A stretch of DNA of 8,622 nt from Clostridiales bacterium (GCA_019421725.1 JAHZES010000081.1:1-8622); one strand, 5' to 3'; shown: positions 1 through 6,985, counted from the first letter of the stretch. The notes: a model not told the origin generated them from the sequence alone. Program-made: numbers and translations.

Positions 1-194
1 TGCCCAAAATCAAGAACAAATCGATCGCCCGAATCAAAAGCCCTCTGCAACCCGCCCGCTTTTTCAACTCTGGCGCCAAACGGCGCGGCGTTATCGCTTG
101 TAATGCAAACCACACAGTCGGACCTGATTTCCGTTTCATGCAGAGGAGGCGTACTGTCCTCTGCTTTCTGAATAAAATACTGATTCGTTTCCAA
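1..194 (-). CDS. N-terminal part of a probable GH78-like (alpha-L-rhamnosidase-type) glycoside hydrolase, cut by the window edge
   Basis: An open frame of 64 codons runs off the left edge without a stop. It starts at a TTG (194-192) preceded by AAAGGAG at 206-200 with a 5-nt gap, which fixes the start; no ATG is better placed. There is no signal peptide, so the product is probably cytoplasmic. The readable end, SGDRFVLDFG at about residues 55-64, matches the pattern seen early in GH78 family enzymes, where a 'GD-hydrophobic-LDFG' strand precedes an H-x-VGY segment in the N-terminal beta-sandwich. Such enzymes remove terminal alpha-L-rhamnose from glycosides or pectin fragments. The gene lies 77 bp downstream of the histidine kinase in the same direction with no convincing terminator between, so it is probably the third gene of that operon. 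The family call rests on one short motif. Another beta-sandwich-bearing hydrolase is possible. Confidence 0.45.
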   Translation of the reverse strand, partial: METNQYFIQKAEDSTPPLHETEIRSDCVVCITSDNAAPFGARVEKAGGLQRAFDSGDRFVLDFG

Positions 195-271
195 TTTTTC
201 TCCTTTTGTTCTCTGTTTTATTTAAGCTGCGGCCGTAGCGCTGCCGCACCTTGCGGGTATCCGGAAGCTTT

Positions 272-2128
272 TTAAACACGGAGCCTCACTTCAACGCAGG
301 TCCCGCCGTTTTCCGGAGTGGAAAGCCGTAATCCGTATGCCTCTCCGTACTGCAGCTTTAATCGACGGTTAATGTTGATCATCCCGATCCCGTGGGAATG
401 AACCACGCTTTTTCTCATCTGGGGCAGCGGCTCCGAAACCGGGTCGGCAAAGCGCGCATTCAGCCACTCCATGGTATCCGGGCGCATGCCTGCGCCGTTG
501 TCGACCACCCGGATCGTCAGCAGATCCCCGTCGCAGGCCATGGAAACGGCGATCTCCAGCTGCTGCTCCGGTTGCATTCCGTGTTCGCAACTGTTTTCCA
601 GCAGCGGCTGCAGCGTAAACCGCGGGATTTGAAACGTATCCAGGTCGTCCGGGAGCAGATTCTTATGAATTTTGATATCGATCGAATCCCCGTACCGCAT
701 GTGGATCAGCTTTACATAATTTTCCGTAAAATTCAGTTCCTCGCTAATACTCCACACAAGCGTCCAGTCGTTAAAAATCGGGCGCAGCAGGTTGCTCAAA
801 ACGATCAGCATATCGGAAACCTTGTCCGCGCCTGCAAAAATTGCCATCCACCGAATCGACGCGATGGAATTGTAAATAAAATGCGAGTCGATCTGCGACT
901 GCAGGTTTCTCATTTCGAGCAGAAGCGTTTCCTTCTCGTTCTTTCCCTTCTGCAGCAGAAGGTCGTTGATCGAACGAATCATTTCATTAAACTGCTGCTG
1001 CATGGTCAGGATCTCCTGCGTACGCGCAGATTCCTTAATTTGAACCTGCAGATTCCCCTCCTTTACCTGCAGCAGAGCTTTAGTTACCTGATTCACCGGG
1101 CCGGTAAAGCGGCTGACCCAAATTGTGTACAGCACCGTCATAAACGCCAGCAGCCCAAGACCGATCAAAATGGAAAGTGTGAGCAGCGTGTCGGTGCTTT
1201 TGTGCTGCACGCCGGTCGGCACGGTTTTGACGAGCATCCAGTCAGGATTCCCCATGCGATAATAAATAACCTGATATTCCGCCTTATCCTCAGCCGTAAA
1301 AATCACGCTTCCGTACTGAGAATCCTTATCGATGATGCCGTAATAGCCTGGGACCTCTCCAAACAGAGAAAAATCCGTTCCGGAAATCTGCATCCCCGTT
1401 TCATTCAGCAGGCACACCGAGCTTTCCGTTCCGGAAAGAAGTTCAAAACACTTCTGCAATGAGGATTCCTTGACCGAGACCATCATATTGATTACTCCGC
1501 TGCCGCCGGACTGCGTGAAGTTCGTCATCCTGCTCACGCCGCAGATCAGCAGATCCTCCGCGGTCATCTCCCCGGAAATATGCACGCCGGTAAATTCCGT
1601 TTTCGAAAAAGCCCCAAGCCATCTGGTCGTATTCCCGTTCCCTGGCTGCGCGGAACGGCAGAGTTCATTGATTTTTGCGGCGATCTCACTGTTTCCGTCC
1701 TCAAAGAAGTGCCACGTGTTAGAAACCCCGCACATGGTATCGTCATTGCGGAAAAAGAGGATCGCATTCAGATCATAGTTGAGCTTCAGCCCTTTTTCCA
1801 TCGCTTTCCAAAAATTGATCCTGTTGAGCGTTTTCTTTAACGGGTCGGCTTCCTGATATTCACTCAGCAGGTATTGGTTAACGATCGCCTCGTCCTGTAC
1901 CCGAAACGCGGAAAGCGACGCCGCCGCAAGCATTTCATTAATGCGGGAAGCGGCGCGCGAAAAGCTCTGCATCGTCGATTCTTCCTCGGCAGCCTGAATT
2001 TGCTTGCCATAAATGCCGGATGTAATAAAAACCGGCAGCAGGATCCCGGCAATCAGAAACAAAACCGAAACCACAAGCAGCCGGGATTTCAGCGTTTTAA
2101 AAAATCTGATTTTTTCCCGTTTTGCCAT
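272..2128 (-). CDS. YesM-type sensor histidine kinase of a sugar-responsive two-component system
   Basis: The 618-aa membrane kinase is predicted to autophosphorylate and pass phosphate to the response regulator encoded just upstream. Visible parts, in order: a basic N-terminus; TM helix 1 at about 17-38; an extracellular region of about 275 residues (38-312), sized like the double-Cache sensor domain usual in this family; TM helix 2 at about 314-338; a HAMP linker at about 338-390; a His_kinase domain with the phospho-acceptor His416 in QIDSHFIYNS; and a HATPase_c domain. The ATPase domain has Asn512 in the N box (PLLENSCEHG), DNGAGM at 543-548 and a second glycine motif HGIGMININRR at 579-589. 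Length and order fit YesM/LytS-like kinases. The H box departs from the usual QINPHFLYN: Asn-Pro before the His is Asp-Ser. The ATG at 2128 follows a GGGAGAG-like site at a loose spacing of about 12 nt. The gene begins 40 nt after the regulator stop, so the two are co-transcribed. The ligand is unknown; the neighbouring transporter suggests an oligosaccharide or its binding protein. Confidence 0.93.
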   Translation of the reverse strand: MAKREKIRFFKTLKSRLLVVSVLFLIAGILLPVFITSGIYGKQIQAAEEESTMQSFSRAASRINEMLAAASLSAFRVQDEAIVNQYLLSEYQEADPLKKTLNRINFWKAMEKGLKLNYDLNAILFFRNDDTMCGVSNTWHFFEDGNSEIAAKINELCRSAQPGNGNTTRWLGAFSKTEFTGVHISGEMTAEDLLICGVSRMTNFTQSGGSGVINMMVSVKESSLQKCFELLSGTESSVCLLNETGMQISGTDFSLFGEVPGYYGIIDKDSQYGSVIFTAEDKAEYQVIYYRMGNPDWMLVKTVPTGVQHKSTDTLLTLSILIGLGLLAFMTVLYTIWVSRFTGPVNQVTKALLQVKEGNLQVQIKESARTQEILTMQQQFNEMIRSINDLLLQKGKNEKETLLLEMRNLQSQIDSHFIYNSIASIRWMAIFAGADKVSDMLIVLSNLLRPIFNDWTLVWSISEELNFTENYVKLIHMRYGDSIDIKIHKNLLPDDLDTFQIPRFTLQPLLENSCEHGMQPEQQLEIAVSMACDGDLLTIRVVDNGAGMRPDTMEWLNARFADPVSEPLPQMRKSVVHSHGIGMININRRLKLQYGEAYGLRLSTPENGGTCVEVRLRV

Positions 2129-2168
2129 GTATGCTTAATCTCTCCCAAGCCGCAAATTCCGCAGAGCC

Positions 2169-3680
2169 TCAGTCTTCTCTCCTCCAACGGCGGGGCGGCT
2201 TTCCCATCTTCTGTTTGAAAAAGCGAATAAAATAGGTCATGTCCGAATAGCCGCAGCGCTGCGCGATCTCCATAACGGAAAGCTCCGTCGTATTTAAAAG
2301 AGTACAGGCCTTTTCCATTCGCACGTCGCCAATATATTCTGAAAAGCTACATCCTGCCATCTGTTTAAAAAGCGACGCATAATAATTTGGGCTAAGCGCA
2401 ACCATATTTGCCAGACTGCTCAGGCTGATGGATTCTTCCGCATGCCCCCGAATATAGCGCATGGTCTCCAATATTTTTTCTCCGTAGACGGAATGCCCGC
2501 CCACAGCGGGAAGCAGCAGCTTTGAGAAATACTCCAGAGCCGATTGTGCCGACTGCACCTTTGCCAAAGCATCCTGAATTTCTGTCTGGTCGGGCAGATT
2601 CTCGCCAAAAAACGAGGAACGGTACAACTCCGTAAGCTCAACCGCTATCTGAAGAAAAGCGGCTCTGTTTTCAAAGGAGCTGCGCAGATCCTGCAAGCGA
2701 ACAAAAAAAGCCTCTTTTTTCCCGGGGACTCTCCATGGTACTATTGTAATCTGACGCTGAAAATCGTCAATGCCCTTCAGCAGCTTTTTCTGTGCGGAAG
2801 ACGTACCGTCGCGCCAAACAGTTAAAGTATCCGGGTAAAAAAAATTATCCTGCAGCACCTTTTGTCCCTTTTTCCAGAAAAGGTCGCAGTCCGCTCCGCC
2901 TGAACCGGGCAACAGCAGCGCCATGCGCAGCCTTGCGCCCAAAATATCGGAGCTGTAGCGGGCAAGCTCCAATAACGAAGCGTTCAGATCGGAAGGCAGT
3001 GCGTCCGTGTTTTCCGGCAACACATAGACCGCCTGGTTTTCATTTAAAAAGCTGTTTTGAATTCCAAAGGAGGACAGCTTGTCCAAAAACATTGCCTGCA
3101 CGGTCGGCAGCAGGATCAGTTTGGTGTCGTCGCCTTCCAACTGCAGGATCAGTATCCCTCCGAACGGCTCCTGTTTTCTCCCCTTGCGCTCACATTCCTG
3201 CCGGTAGCGGTCCGGGTCGTGATGAACAAGCACAAAATTACGAAACAGGTCGTCCGTTCCGTTAAACTCGCCGCTCTCCGGTGAGAAATGAGGGCTTCCG
3301 TCCAGATTTCTTTTGGCCTGCTGCAGCAGCTTGAGAATATCGCCCTGCGACATGGTCGCCTTCAACAGATAGCCGGTAATATGCATCTGCATAAGCTGAT
3401 ACAAAATTTCGAACTCTTCCAGACAGGTGACCACAATGATCTCGCAGTCGGAGCCGGTCTCCCGTATTCTCCGGATCAGCTCGGTCCCGTCCATCCCCGG
3501 CATCCGAAGATCTGTGATTACAATATCCGGTTTCAGGGCGCCAAAGGTCTCCCATGCGCTTGCCCCGTTGCTTTCTGCCGCAATCACCTGCATATCCAGT
3601 GAATTCCAAGGGATCGAGGAGCTGAGCCCCATCCGTACCAACAGCTCGTCCTCCGCAATCATCACCGTATACAATCTCAT
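2169..3680 (-). CDS. YesN-type response regulator with receiver and AraC-family DNA-binding domains
   Basis: The 503-aa cytoplasmic transcription factor is the partner of the downstream kinase. The receiver domain (about 3-125) has the acidic pocket Glu10/Asp11, phospho-acceptor Asp57 in ITDLRMPGMDG, Thr85 and the conserved Lys107 in GYLLKAT, so it looks fully functional. Residues of about 130-395 form a poorly conserved middle region, as in other long YesN-like regulators. The C-terminal AraC/XylS domain (about 402-500) holds two helix-turn-helix units: SLSSLANMVALSPNYYASLFK, then MEIAQRCGYSDMTYFIRFFK, ending with a KxxGKPPRRWRR tail in place of the usual GxSPxxYR. The ATG at 3680 has AGGGAGG directly upstream with a short 3-nt gap. 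It is the first gene of the leftward operon, driven by the consensus promoter at 3713-3741. Such regulators usually activate an adjacent sugar transporter, here the divergent ABC importer; the GAA(G/C)AATTC repeats in between are candidate targets. The target itself is inferred. Confidence 0.94.
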   Translation of the reverse strand: MRLYTVMIAEDELLVRMGLSSSIPWNSLDMQVIAAESNGASAWETFGALKPDIVITDLRMPGMDGTELIRRIRETGSDCEIIVVTCLEEFEILYQLMQMHITGYLLKATMSQGDILKLLQQAKRNLDGSPHFSPESGEFNGTDDLFRNFVLVHHDPDRYRQECERKGRKQEPFGGILILQLEGDDTKLILLPTVQAMFLDKLSSFGIQNSFLNENQAVYVLPENTDALPSDLNASLLELARYSSDILGARLRMALLLPGSGGADCDLFWKKGQKVLQDNFFYPDTLTVWRDGTSSAQKKLLKGIDDFQRQITIVPWRVPGKKEAFFVRLQDLRSSFENRAAFLQIAVELTELYRSSFFGENLPDQTEIQDALAKVQSAQSALEYFSKLLLPAVGGHSVYGEKILETMRYIRGHAEESISLSSLANMVALSPNYYASLFKQMAGCSFSEYIGDVRMEKACTLLNTTELSVMEIAQRCGYSDMTYFIRFFKQKMGKPPRRWRRED

Positions 3681-3712
3681 TTTCCTCCCTCACCGCCAAG
3701 TTGGACATTTCC

Positions 3713-3741
3713 ATTATACTCACAAATTTCTTTTCTGTCAA
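3713..3741 (-). promoter_or_regulatory. Consensus sigma-A promoter of the two-component operon
   Basis: Read on the minus strand, TTGACA (3741-3736) is followed by a 17-bp spacer and TATAAT (3718-3713). Both hexamers match the sigma-A consensus 6 of 6 and the spacing is optimal. The predicted start, about 7 nt beyond the -10 box (near 3706), gives a leader of roughly 26 nt before the regulator ATG. Confidence 0.9.
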
Positions 3742-3794
3742 ACAAACCGAAAACCTATTAAAAAGAGCAAGCAAACTGTTCGATTACTTTATAT

Positions 3795-3899
3795 TTGAAG
3801 AATCTCACTGCGAAGTTGAACAATTCGAAGAATTCTTTGGGTTAATTGGGCATATTATATGAATCATAAGAAAAAAATAAGCAAAAATTGAAGAATTCT
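3795..3899. repeat. GAA(G/C)AATTC direct-repeat family, candidate operator sites
   Basis: Four related copies lie in the control region: TTGAAGAATCT at 3795-3805 (one T short), TTGAACAATTC at 3816-3826, CGAAGAATTCT at 3826-3836 (its 9-bp core GAAGAATTC abuts the previous one head to tail), and TTGAAGAATTCT at 3888-3899. The first two start 21 bp apart, two helical turns, the spacing typical of AraC-type direct half-sites. The exact 10-mer GAAGAATTCT occurs twice, 63 bp apart. All copies lie upstream of the rightward -35 box and outside coding sequence. Binding by the adjacent AraC-type regulator is inference; chance recurrence in AT-rich DNA is the alternative. Confidence 0.5.
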
Positions 3900-3936
3900 A
3901 TTTTTATCGGGAAACAAAACTGTGTTTTATTTTTCA

Positions 3937-3965
3937 TTGCAAAGCTCGTCATGTTCATATATACT
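3937..3965 (+). promoter_or_regulatory. Probable sigma-A promoter of the ABC importer operon
   Basis: TTGCAA (3937-3942), a 17-bp spacer and TATACT (3960-3965) give a near-consensus promoter facing the lipoprotein gene. The predicted start near 3972 leaves a leader of about 132 nt. The -35 box is weaker than that of the divergent promoter, in line with a need for an activator. Confidence 0.6.
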
Positions 3966-3971
3966 ATTACC

Positions 3972-4000
3972 AGTATAAAATTTTCATTTAATTTTATACT
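3972..4000. repeat. Perfect 11-bp inverted repeat at the predicted start of the importer transcript
   Basis: The left arm AGTATAAAATT (3972-3982) and right arm AATTTTATACT (3990-4000) are exact reverse complements separated by the 7 nt TTCATTT. The left arm begins at the position expected for transcription initiation from the promoter at 3937-3965. It could be an operator for a repressor, or an AU-rich hairpin at the 5' end of the mRNA. No T-tract follows, so it is not an intrinsic terminator. Confidence 0.6.
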
Positions 4001-4103
4001 TTATCACAAAACTGATTTTCGTTCCTTTTCCGGACTCGGCAGTTACTTTTTTCCGTTGTGCGGAGCGGCGAAAATTCAGCCACCAAAAAAGGAGGAAGAC
4101 AAT

Positions 4104-5879
4104 TTGAAAGCAAAAAAAATTATTTCCATGGCTCTGGCTCTGCTGATGATTCTTTCCCTGACGATCGGCTGTCAGAAATCCGGCGGAACTGCATCCGTCG
4201 CTGACCCCGGCTCCAGCACAGAGTCCAAGGGCGCCGTTCCGACAGGAGATCCGGTCAAGATCTCGATCGGCAGTATGTCGGAATATCAGACCACTCCGTG
4301 CCAGTGGTACGAAACCGAGGTTTGGCAGGAGCTGCAGAAGCGTGCCAACGTTGTTATTGATTCTTTCAACTATTATGATTCCGACAAATTCAACATGCTC
4401 CTCGCGGGCAACGATATGCCTGACATCATCTTCTCTTATGCGCCGCAGAAGCTGCCGGATATTATCGACGCCAAGCTGGCGCTCGACCTGAAGCCCTACC
4501 TGAGCACCTACACCGATCTTGACGGCGAGGCTTACAAGCAGTCCAACGAAATCACCAGCGGCTTCTACGGCGGCGACGAAAAGGCGCTGTACTTCCTTGC
4601 CACATACATCGGCCTGGAGCTGCGCGACGGTGGTGTCGTTAACTACCGCGGCTACAACGCCCGTTGGGACTGGTACAAAGAGATCGGCACGCCGGACATC
4701 AAGAGCAGCGACGATTACATTGCCGCTATCGAGGCGATGGTCGCCAAGCACCCGACCACTGCGGATGGCAAAAAGGTTTACGGCACCGGTATAGACGGTA
4801 CATATCTGGAAAAATGGTTTATTAACGGCTGCTTCTCCAAGCCCGCTTATATGAACCTCTGGACCTTCGGCGGTTACCTCTACATGGAAGGCCTGGACGA
4901 CGGCAAGCTCTACAACGCTTACACCAACCTGGAGCGCTCCGCTTTCTGGTCCGACATGGAATTCTACAACAAGCTGTGGAACAAGGGCCTGCTTGATCCG
5001 GACAGCTTCACGATGACCAGTGAGCAGCGTGCGGCAAAATCCGCCGCCGGCCAGTACGCCGTTGAAATAGGTTGGCCGAACGACGATCTCTATACTGCAG
5101 AAGCGGCAAAGGATCCGAACACCCTGGCCGGTATCATCGCGATCCCGTCCGAAGCCAGCTTTGTGTTCGCCGATTATCATCAGGTAAACGGTTACTTCCC
5201 CTCCAACTTCCAGTTTGTTTCCGCCAACTCCAAGGCTATTGACGGCGCGCTTTCGTTCCTGAACGTCTGCCGCAACGTTGAAAGCCAGCGCCTGATGTAC
5301 TCCGGCTTTGAGGGCAAGCACTATACCGTTGTTGACGGTGTCCCGACCCCGACCGAGGAAACGCTTGCCATGCGTTCAGCCTACAACGACGAGTGGAAAA
5401 AGACCGGTATTGAAAACACCTGCAACTTCGGCTTCCTGCAGGGCAGCTTCCTTGCTGCAGACGGTTACCCCGTCAATCTGTTTGATACCGACAAAATTCG
5501 CGCCAGTGCATTGAATCCCATGCAGAAGGATTATTGCGAATTCTACGGCGTGGAATACCCGGCTCAGGCCTGCGTGAAGCTCGCCGACGAGGGCAAGATC
5601 CCGAGCATGAGCAAGTGCTATTCCGAGCTGAACCAGTCCTGCACCGAAACGATGCCGACCGACATTCAGCGCATCCTGACCCAGTGCAACGACATTCTGT
5701 TCGCCGCCGTTCCGAACCTTGTGCAGGCCAAGACGGCTGAAGAGTTCAAGGCGATTCAGGCTCAGGTTCTTGCCGACCTGAAGGCCGCCAACGAAGAGAC
5801 CGCCTGGGAGTGGTGCCTGGCCGCCAACACCAAGGCTCAGGAATTCACAAAACCGATTCTTGAAACTCTGAAGTGGTAA
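4104..5879 (+). CDS. Extracellular solute-binding lipoprotein of a carbohydrate ABC importer (LplA/YtcQ-like)
   Basis: The 591-aa protein is predicted to be a membrane-anchored sugar-binding component that captures substrate outside the cell and delivers it to the two permeases downstream. The TTG start at 4104 is chosen because AAAGGAGG (4088-4095) lies 8 nt upstream and a textbook lipoprotein signal follows: KAKK, a hydrophobic core at about 6-21, and lipobox LTIGC with lipidated Cys23. A Ser/Gly/Thr-rich linker runs to about residue 50. The conserved segment FNMLLAGNDMPDIIF (about 97-110) is the family-1 binding-protein signature region. The protein is longer than most family-1 binders (about 400-450 aa) but normal for the LplA/YtcQ group (about 500-590). 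Codons are strongly biased to C/G-ending forms (AAC, AAG, GGC), consistent with high expression. The gene is followed by its own terminator, so it is probably made in excess over the permeases. The specific sugar cannot be read from the sequence; the hydrolase across the control region hints at a plant glycan fragment. Confidence 0.93.
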   Translation: MKAKKIISMALALLMILSLTIGCQKSGGTASVADPGSSTESKGAVPTGDPVKISIGSMSEYQTTPCQWYETEVWQELQKRANVVIDSFNYYDSDKFNMLLAGNDMPDIIFSYAPQKLPDIIDAKLALDLKPYLSTYTDLDGEAYKQSNEITSGFYGGDEKALYFLATYIGLELRDGGVVNYRGYNARWDWYKEIGTPDIKSSDDYIAAIEAMVAKHPTTADGKKVYGTGIDGTYLEKWFINGCFSKPAYMNLWTFGGYLYMEGLDDGKLYNAYTNLERSAFWSDMEFYNKLWNKGLLDPDSFTMTSEQRAAKSAAGQYAVEIGWPNDDLYTAEAAKDPNTLAGIIAIPSEASFVFADYHQVNGYFPSNFQFVSANSKAIDGALSFLNVCRNVESQRLMYSGFEGKHYTVVDGVPTPTEETLAMRSAYNDEWKKTGIENTCNFGFLQGSFLAADGYPVNLFDTDKIRASALNPMQKDYCEFYGVEYPAQACVKLADEGKIPSMSKCYSELNQSCTETMPTDIQRILTQCNDILFAAVPNLVQAKTAEEFKAIQAQVLADLKAANEETAWEWCLAANTKAQEFTKPILETLKW

Positions 5880-5918
5880 GCTTCGTTTCCGTTCCGGGAA
5901 ACATAATGTCCAATCAGT

Positions 5919-5951
5919 GGGAGGCGGCTGCCGTCGCCTCCCTTTGTTTTT
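5919..5951 (+). terminator. Intrinsic terminator/attenuator between lipoprotein and permease genes
   Basis: Arms 5919-5928 (GGGAGGCGGC) and 5933-5942 (GTCGCCTCCC) form a 10-bp stem with one G-U pair around the tetraloop TGCC, followed by TTTGTTTTT (5943-5951). It lies 40 nt after the lipoprotein stop and 80 nt before the first permease. No good promoter is evident between it and the permease, so partial read-through would set a high ratio of binding protein to permease. Confidence 0.88.
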
Positions 5952-6030
5952 GAAACAGCGCGGAAAAAGAACCGGAGGCTTTTTGGCTCTTCGTTTTACA
6001 GATTCCGGCGGAAAGGTGTGATTCTTCAAT

Positions 6031-6969
6031 ATGAAAGCTCGCGAACAAGCGCTGCAGGCGTCGTCTGCGCTGCGCAGAAAGAAAGGGAAAAAGCAGTGGA
6101 GTCTGCTTTGGCTGACCCTTCCCTTTATGATTATGATTTTCCTGTTCAGTTACATCCCGCTCGGCGGATGGATTTTGTCCGTTTTTGATTTTCGCGCAGG
6201 AAAAAATCTGTTCAACTGCGCATTTTTCGGCCTGAAATACTTCAAAATGATTTTTACCGACCGAAACATCCCTCTTGTCCTTAAAAACACCGTTATTTTC
6301 TCTGCGATCTGGTTCTGCATCTCCTGGATGCCCATGATGTTTGCCGTTCTGCTGAACGAGATCCAATGTTCCAAATTTCGCAAATTCACTCAAACCATGA
6401 CCACTCTCCCGAACTTCATCAGCTGGGTTATTATATATTCACTTGCATTTTCCATTCTTTCCAGCGAAGGCGCTCTCAACATGCTCATTTACAAGCTGGG
6501 CGGCCCGCAGATGGCCACCAACATTCTTGCGGACGCCGACTCCGTCTATGTTGTTCAAACCGCAATCGCTCAATGGAAAGGGCTGGGCTGGGCCTCCATT
6601 ATTTACATCGCCGCAATTTCCGGCATCGACCAGGAGCAGTATGAAGCCGCTATGATCGACGGCGCCGGACGCCTGCGCTGCGCGATCCATATCACGTTCC
6701 CAAGCATTCTCCCAACCTTTGTTGTGATGATGCTGTTGGATATTTCCAACATTCTCAACACCGGCTACGAGCAGTACTTCCTGTTCAAAAATGCCATCAC
6801 CGCGCCGAAGATCGAAGTGCTGGACCTTTACGTTTACCGCATGGGTCTCCAGCTGGCCGATTACTCCTACGCTACGGCCGTCGGTATCGTCAAATCGTTG
6901 ATCAGCATTACCATGCTCTTTGGTGCAAACGCGCTCGCCAAAAAGATTCGCGGCACGTCAATCGTATAA
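6031..6969 (+). CDS. Carbohydrate ABC importer permease, LplB/YteP-like
   Basis: The 312-aa inner-membrane permease is one half of the translocation channel. A basic N-terminus (RRKKGKK, about 15-21) precedes six predicted helices at about 25-50, 83-108, 125-143, 172-198, 226-242 and 281-303. The cytoplasmic EAA loop, which docks the ATPase, reads EAAMIDGAGRLRCAIHITFP at 205-224, with the invariant Gly211 seven residues from its start. Length and layout match the LplB/UgpA-like group. The ATG at 6031 is preceded by AAGGTG (6013-6018) with a rather long 12-nt gap, a weaker site than those of the genes on either side. It is co-transcribed with the second permease, whose ribosome site overlaps this gene's stop codon. 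Expression probably depends on read-through of the terminator at 5919-5951. Confidence 0.95.
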   Translation: MKAREQALQASSALRRKKGKKQWSLLWLTLPFMIMIFLFSYIPLGGWILSVFDFRAGKNLFNCAFFGLKYFKMIFTDRNIPLVLKNTVIFSAIWFCISWMPMMFAVLLNEIQCSKFRKFTQTMTTLPNFISWVIIYSLAFSILSSEGALNMLIYKLGGPQMATNILADADSVYVVQTAIAQWKGLGWASIIYIAAISGIDQEQYEAAMIDGAGRLRCAIHITFPSILPTFVVMMLLDISNILNTGYEQYFLFKNAITAPKIEVLDLYVYRMGLQLADYSYATAVGIVKSLISITMLFGANALAKKIRGTSIV

Positions 6970-6985
6970 AAGGAGGCAGTGTCAG

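Larger units (their letters stand above)
3681..4103. promoter_or_regulatory. Divergent control region between the two-component operon and the ABC importer operon
   Basis: The 423-bp stretch is markedly more AT-rich than its flanking genes and I see no real gene in it. It holds a leftward sigma-A promoter (3713-3741), a set of GAA(G/C)AATTC repeats (3795-3899), a rightward promoter (3937-3965), a perfect inverted repeat at the predicted rightward start site (3972-4000) and an untranslated leader of about 130 nt ending in the AAAGGAGG ribosome site of the lipoprotein gene. The two predicted transcription starts (about 3706 leftward, about 3972 rightward) are about 266 bp apart, so bound regulator could act on both. 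The frame of the lipoprotein gene stays open upstream to 3888, but that stretch crosses the promoter and is not coding. Confidence 0.8.

Noticed and set aside
228..248. Hairpin TGCGGC/GCCGCA between the kinase and the hydrolase-like gene
   Set aside because: The stem is 6 bp with a 9-nt loop and no U-tract on either strand, so it does not support a terminator.
392..1462. 356-codon open frame on the plus strand within the kinase gene
   Set aside because: Antisense shadow of the histidine kinase, with His/Gln/Arg-rich composition and no recognisable domain.
4001..4085. Possible riboswitch in the lipoprotein leader
   Set aside because: Only small stems such as TCCG/CGGA near 4050-4064 can be drawn, and no known riboswitch core motif is recognisable.
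3888..4103. In-frame upstream extension of the lipoprotein gene
   Set aside because: It overlaps the promoter, repeat and inverted repeat and has no ribosome site, and the signal peptide begins at 4104.
3984..5321. Long 445-codon open frame on the minus strand opposite the lipoprotein gene
   Set aside because: It is antisense to a gene with signal peptide, lipobox and family motifs. Its sequence is Val/Gly/Arg-rich low-quality protein, as expected from the strong codon bias of the sense gene, and it has no ribosome site.
5967..5991. Second possible hairpin AAGAACC/GGCTCTT before permease 1
   Set aside because: It has a mismatch, a long loop and only a short T-run after CG, so it is much weaker than the terminator just upstream.
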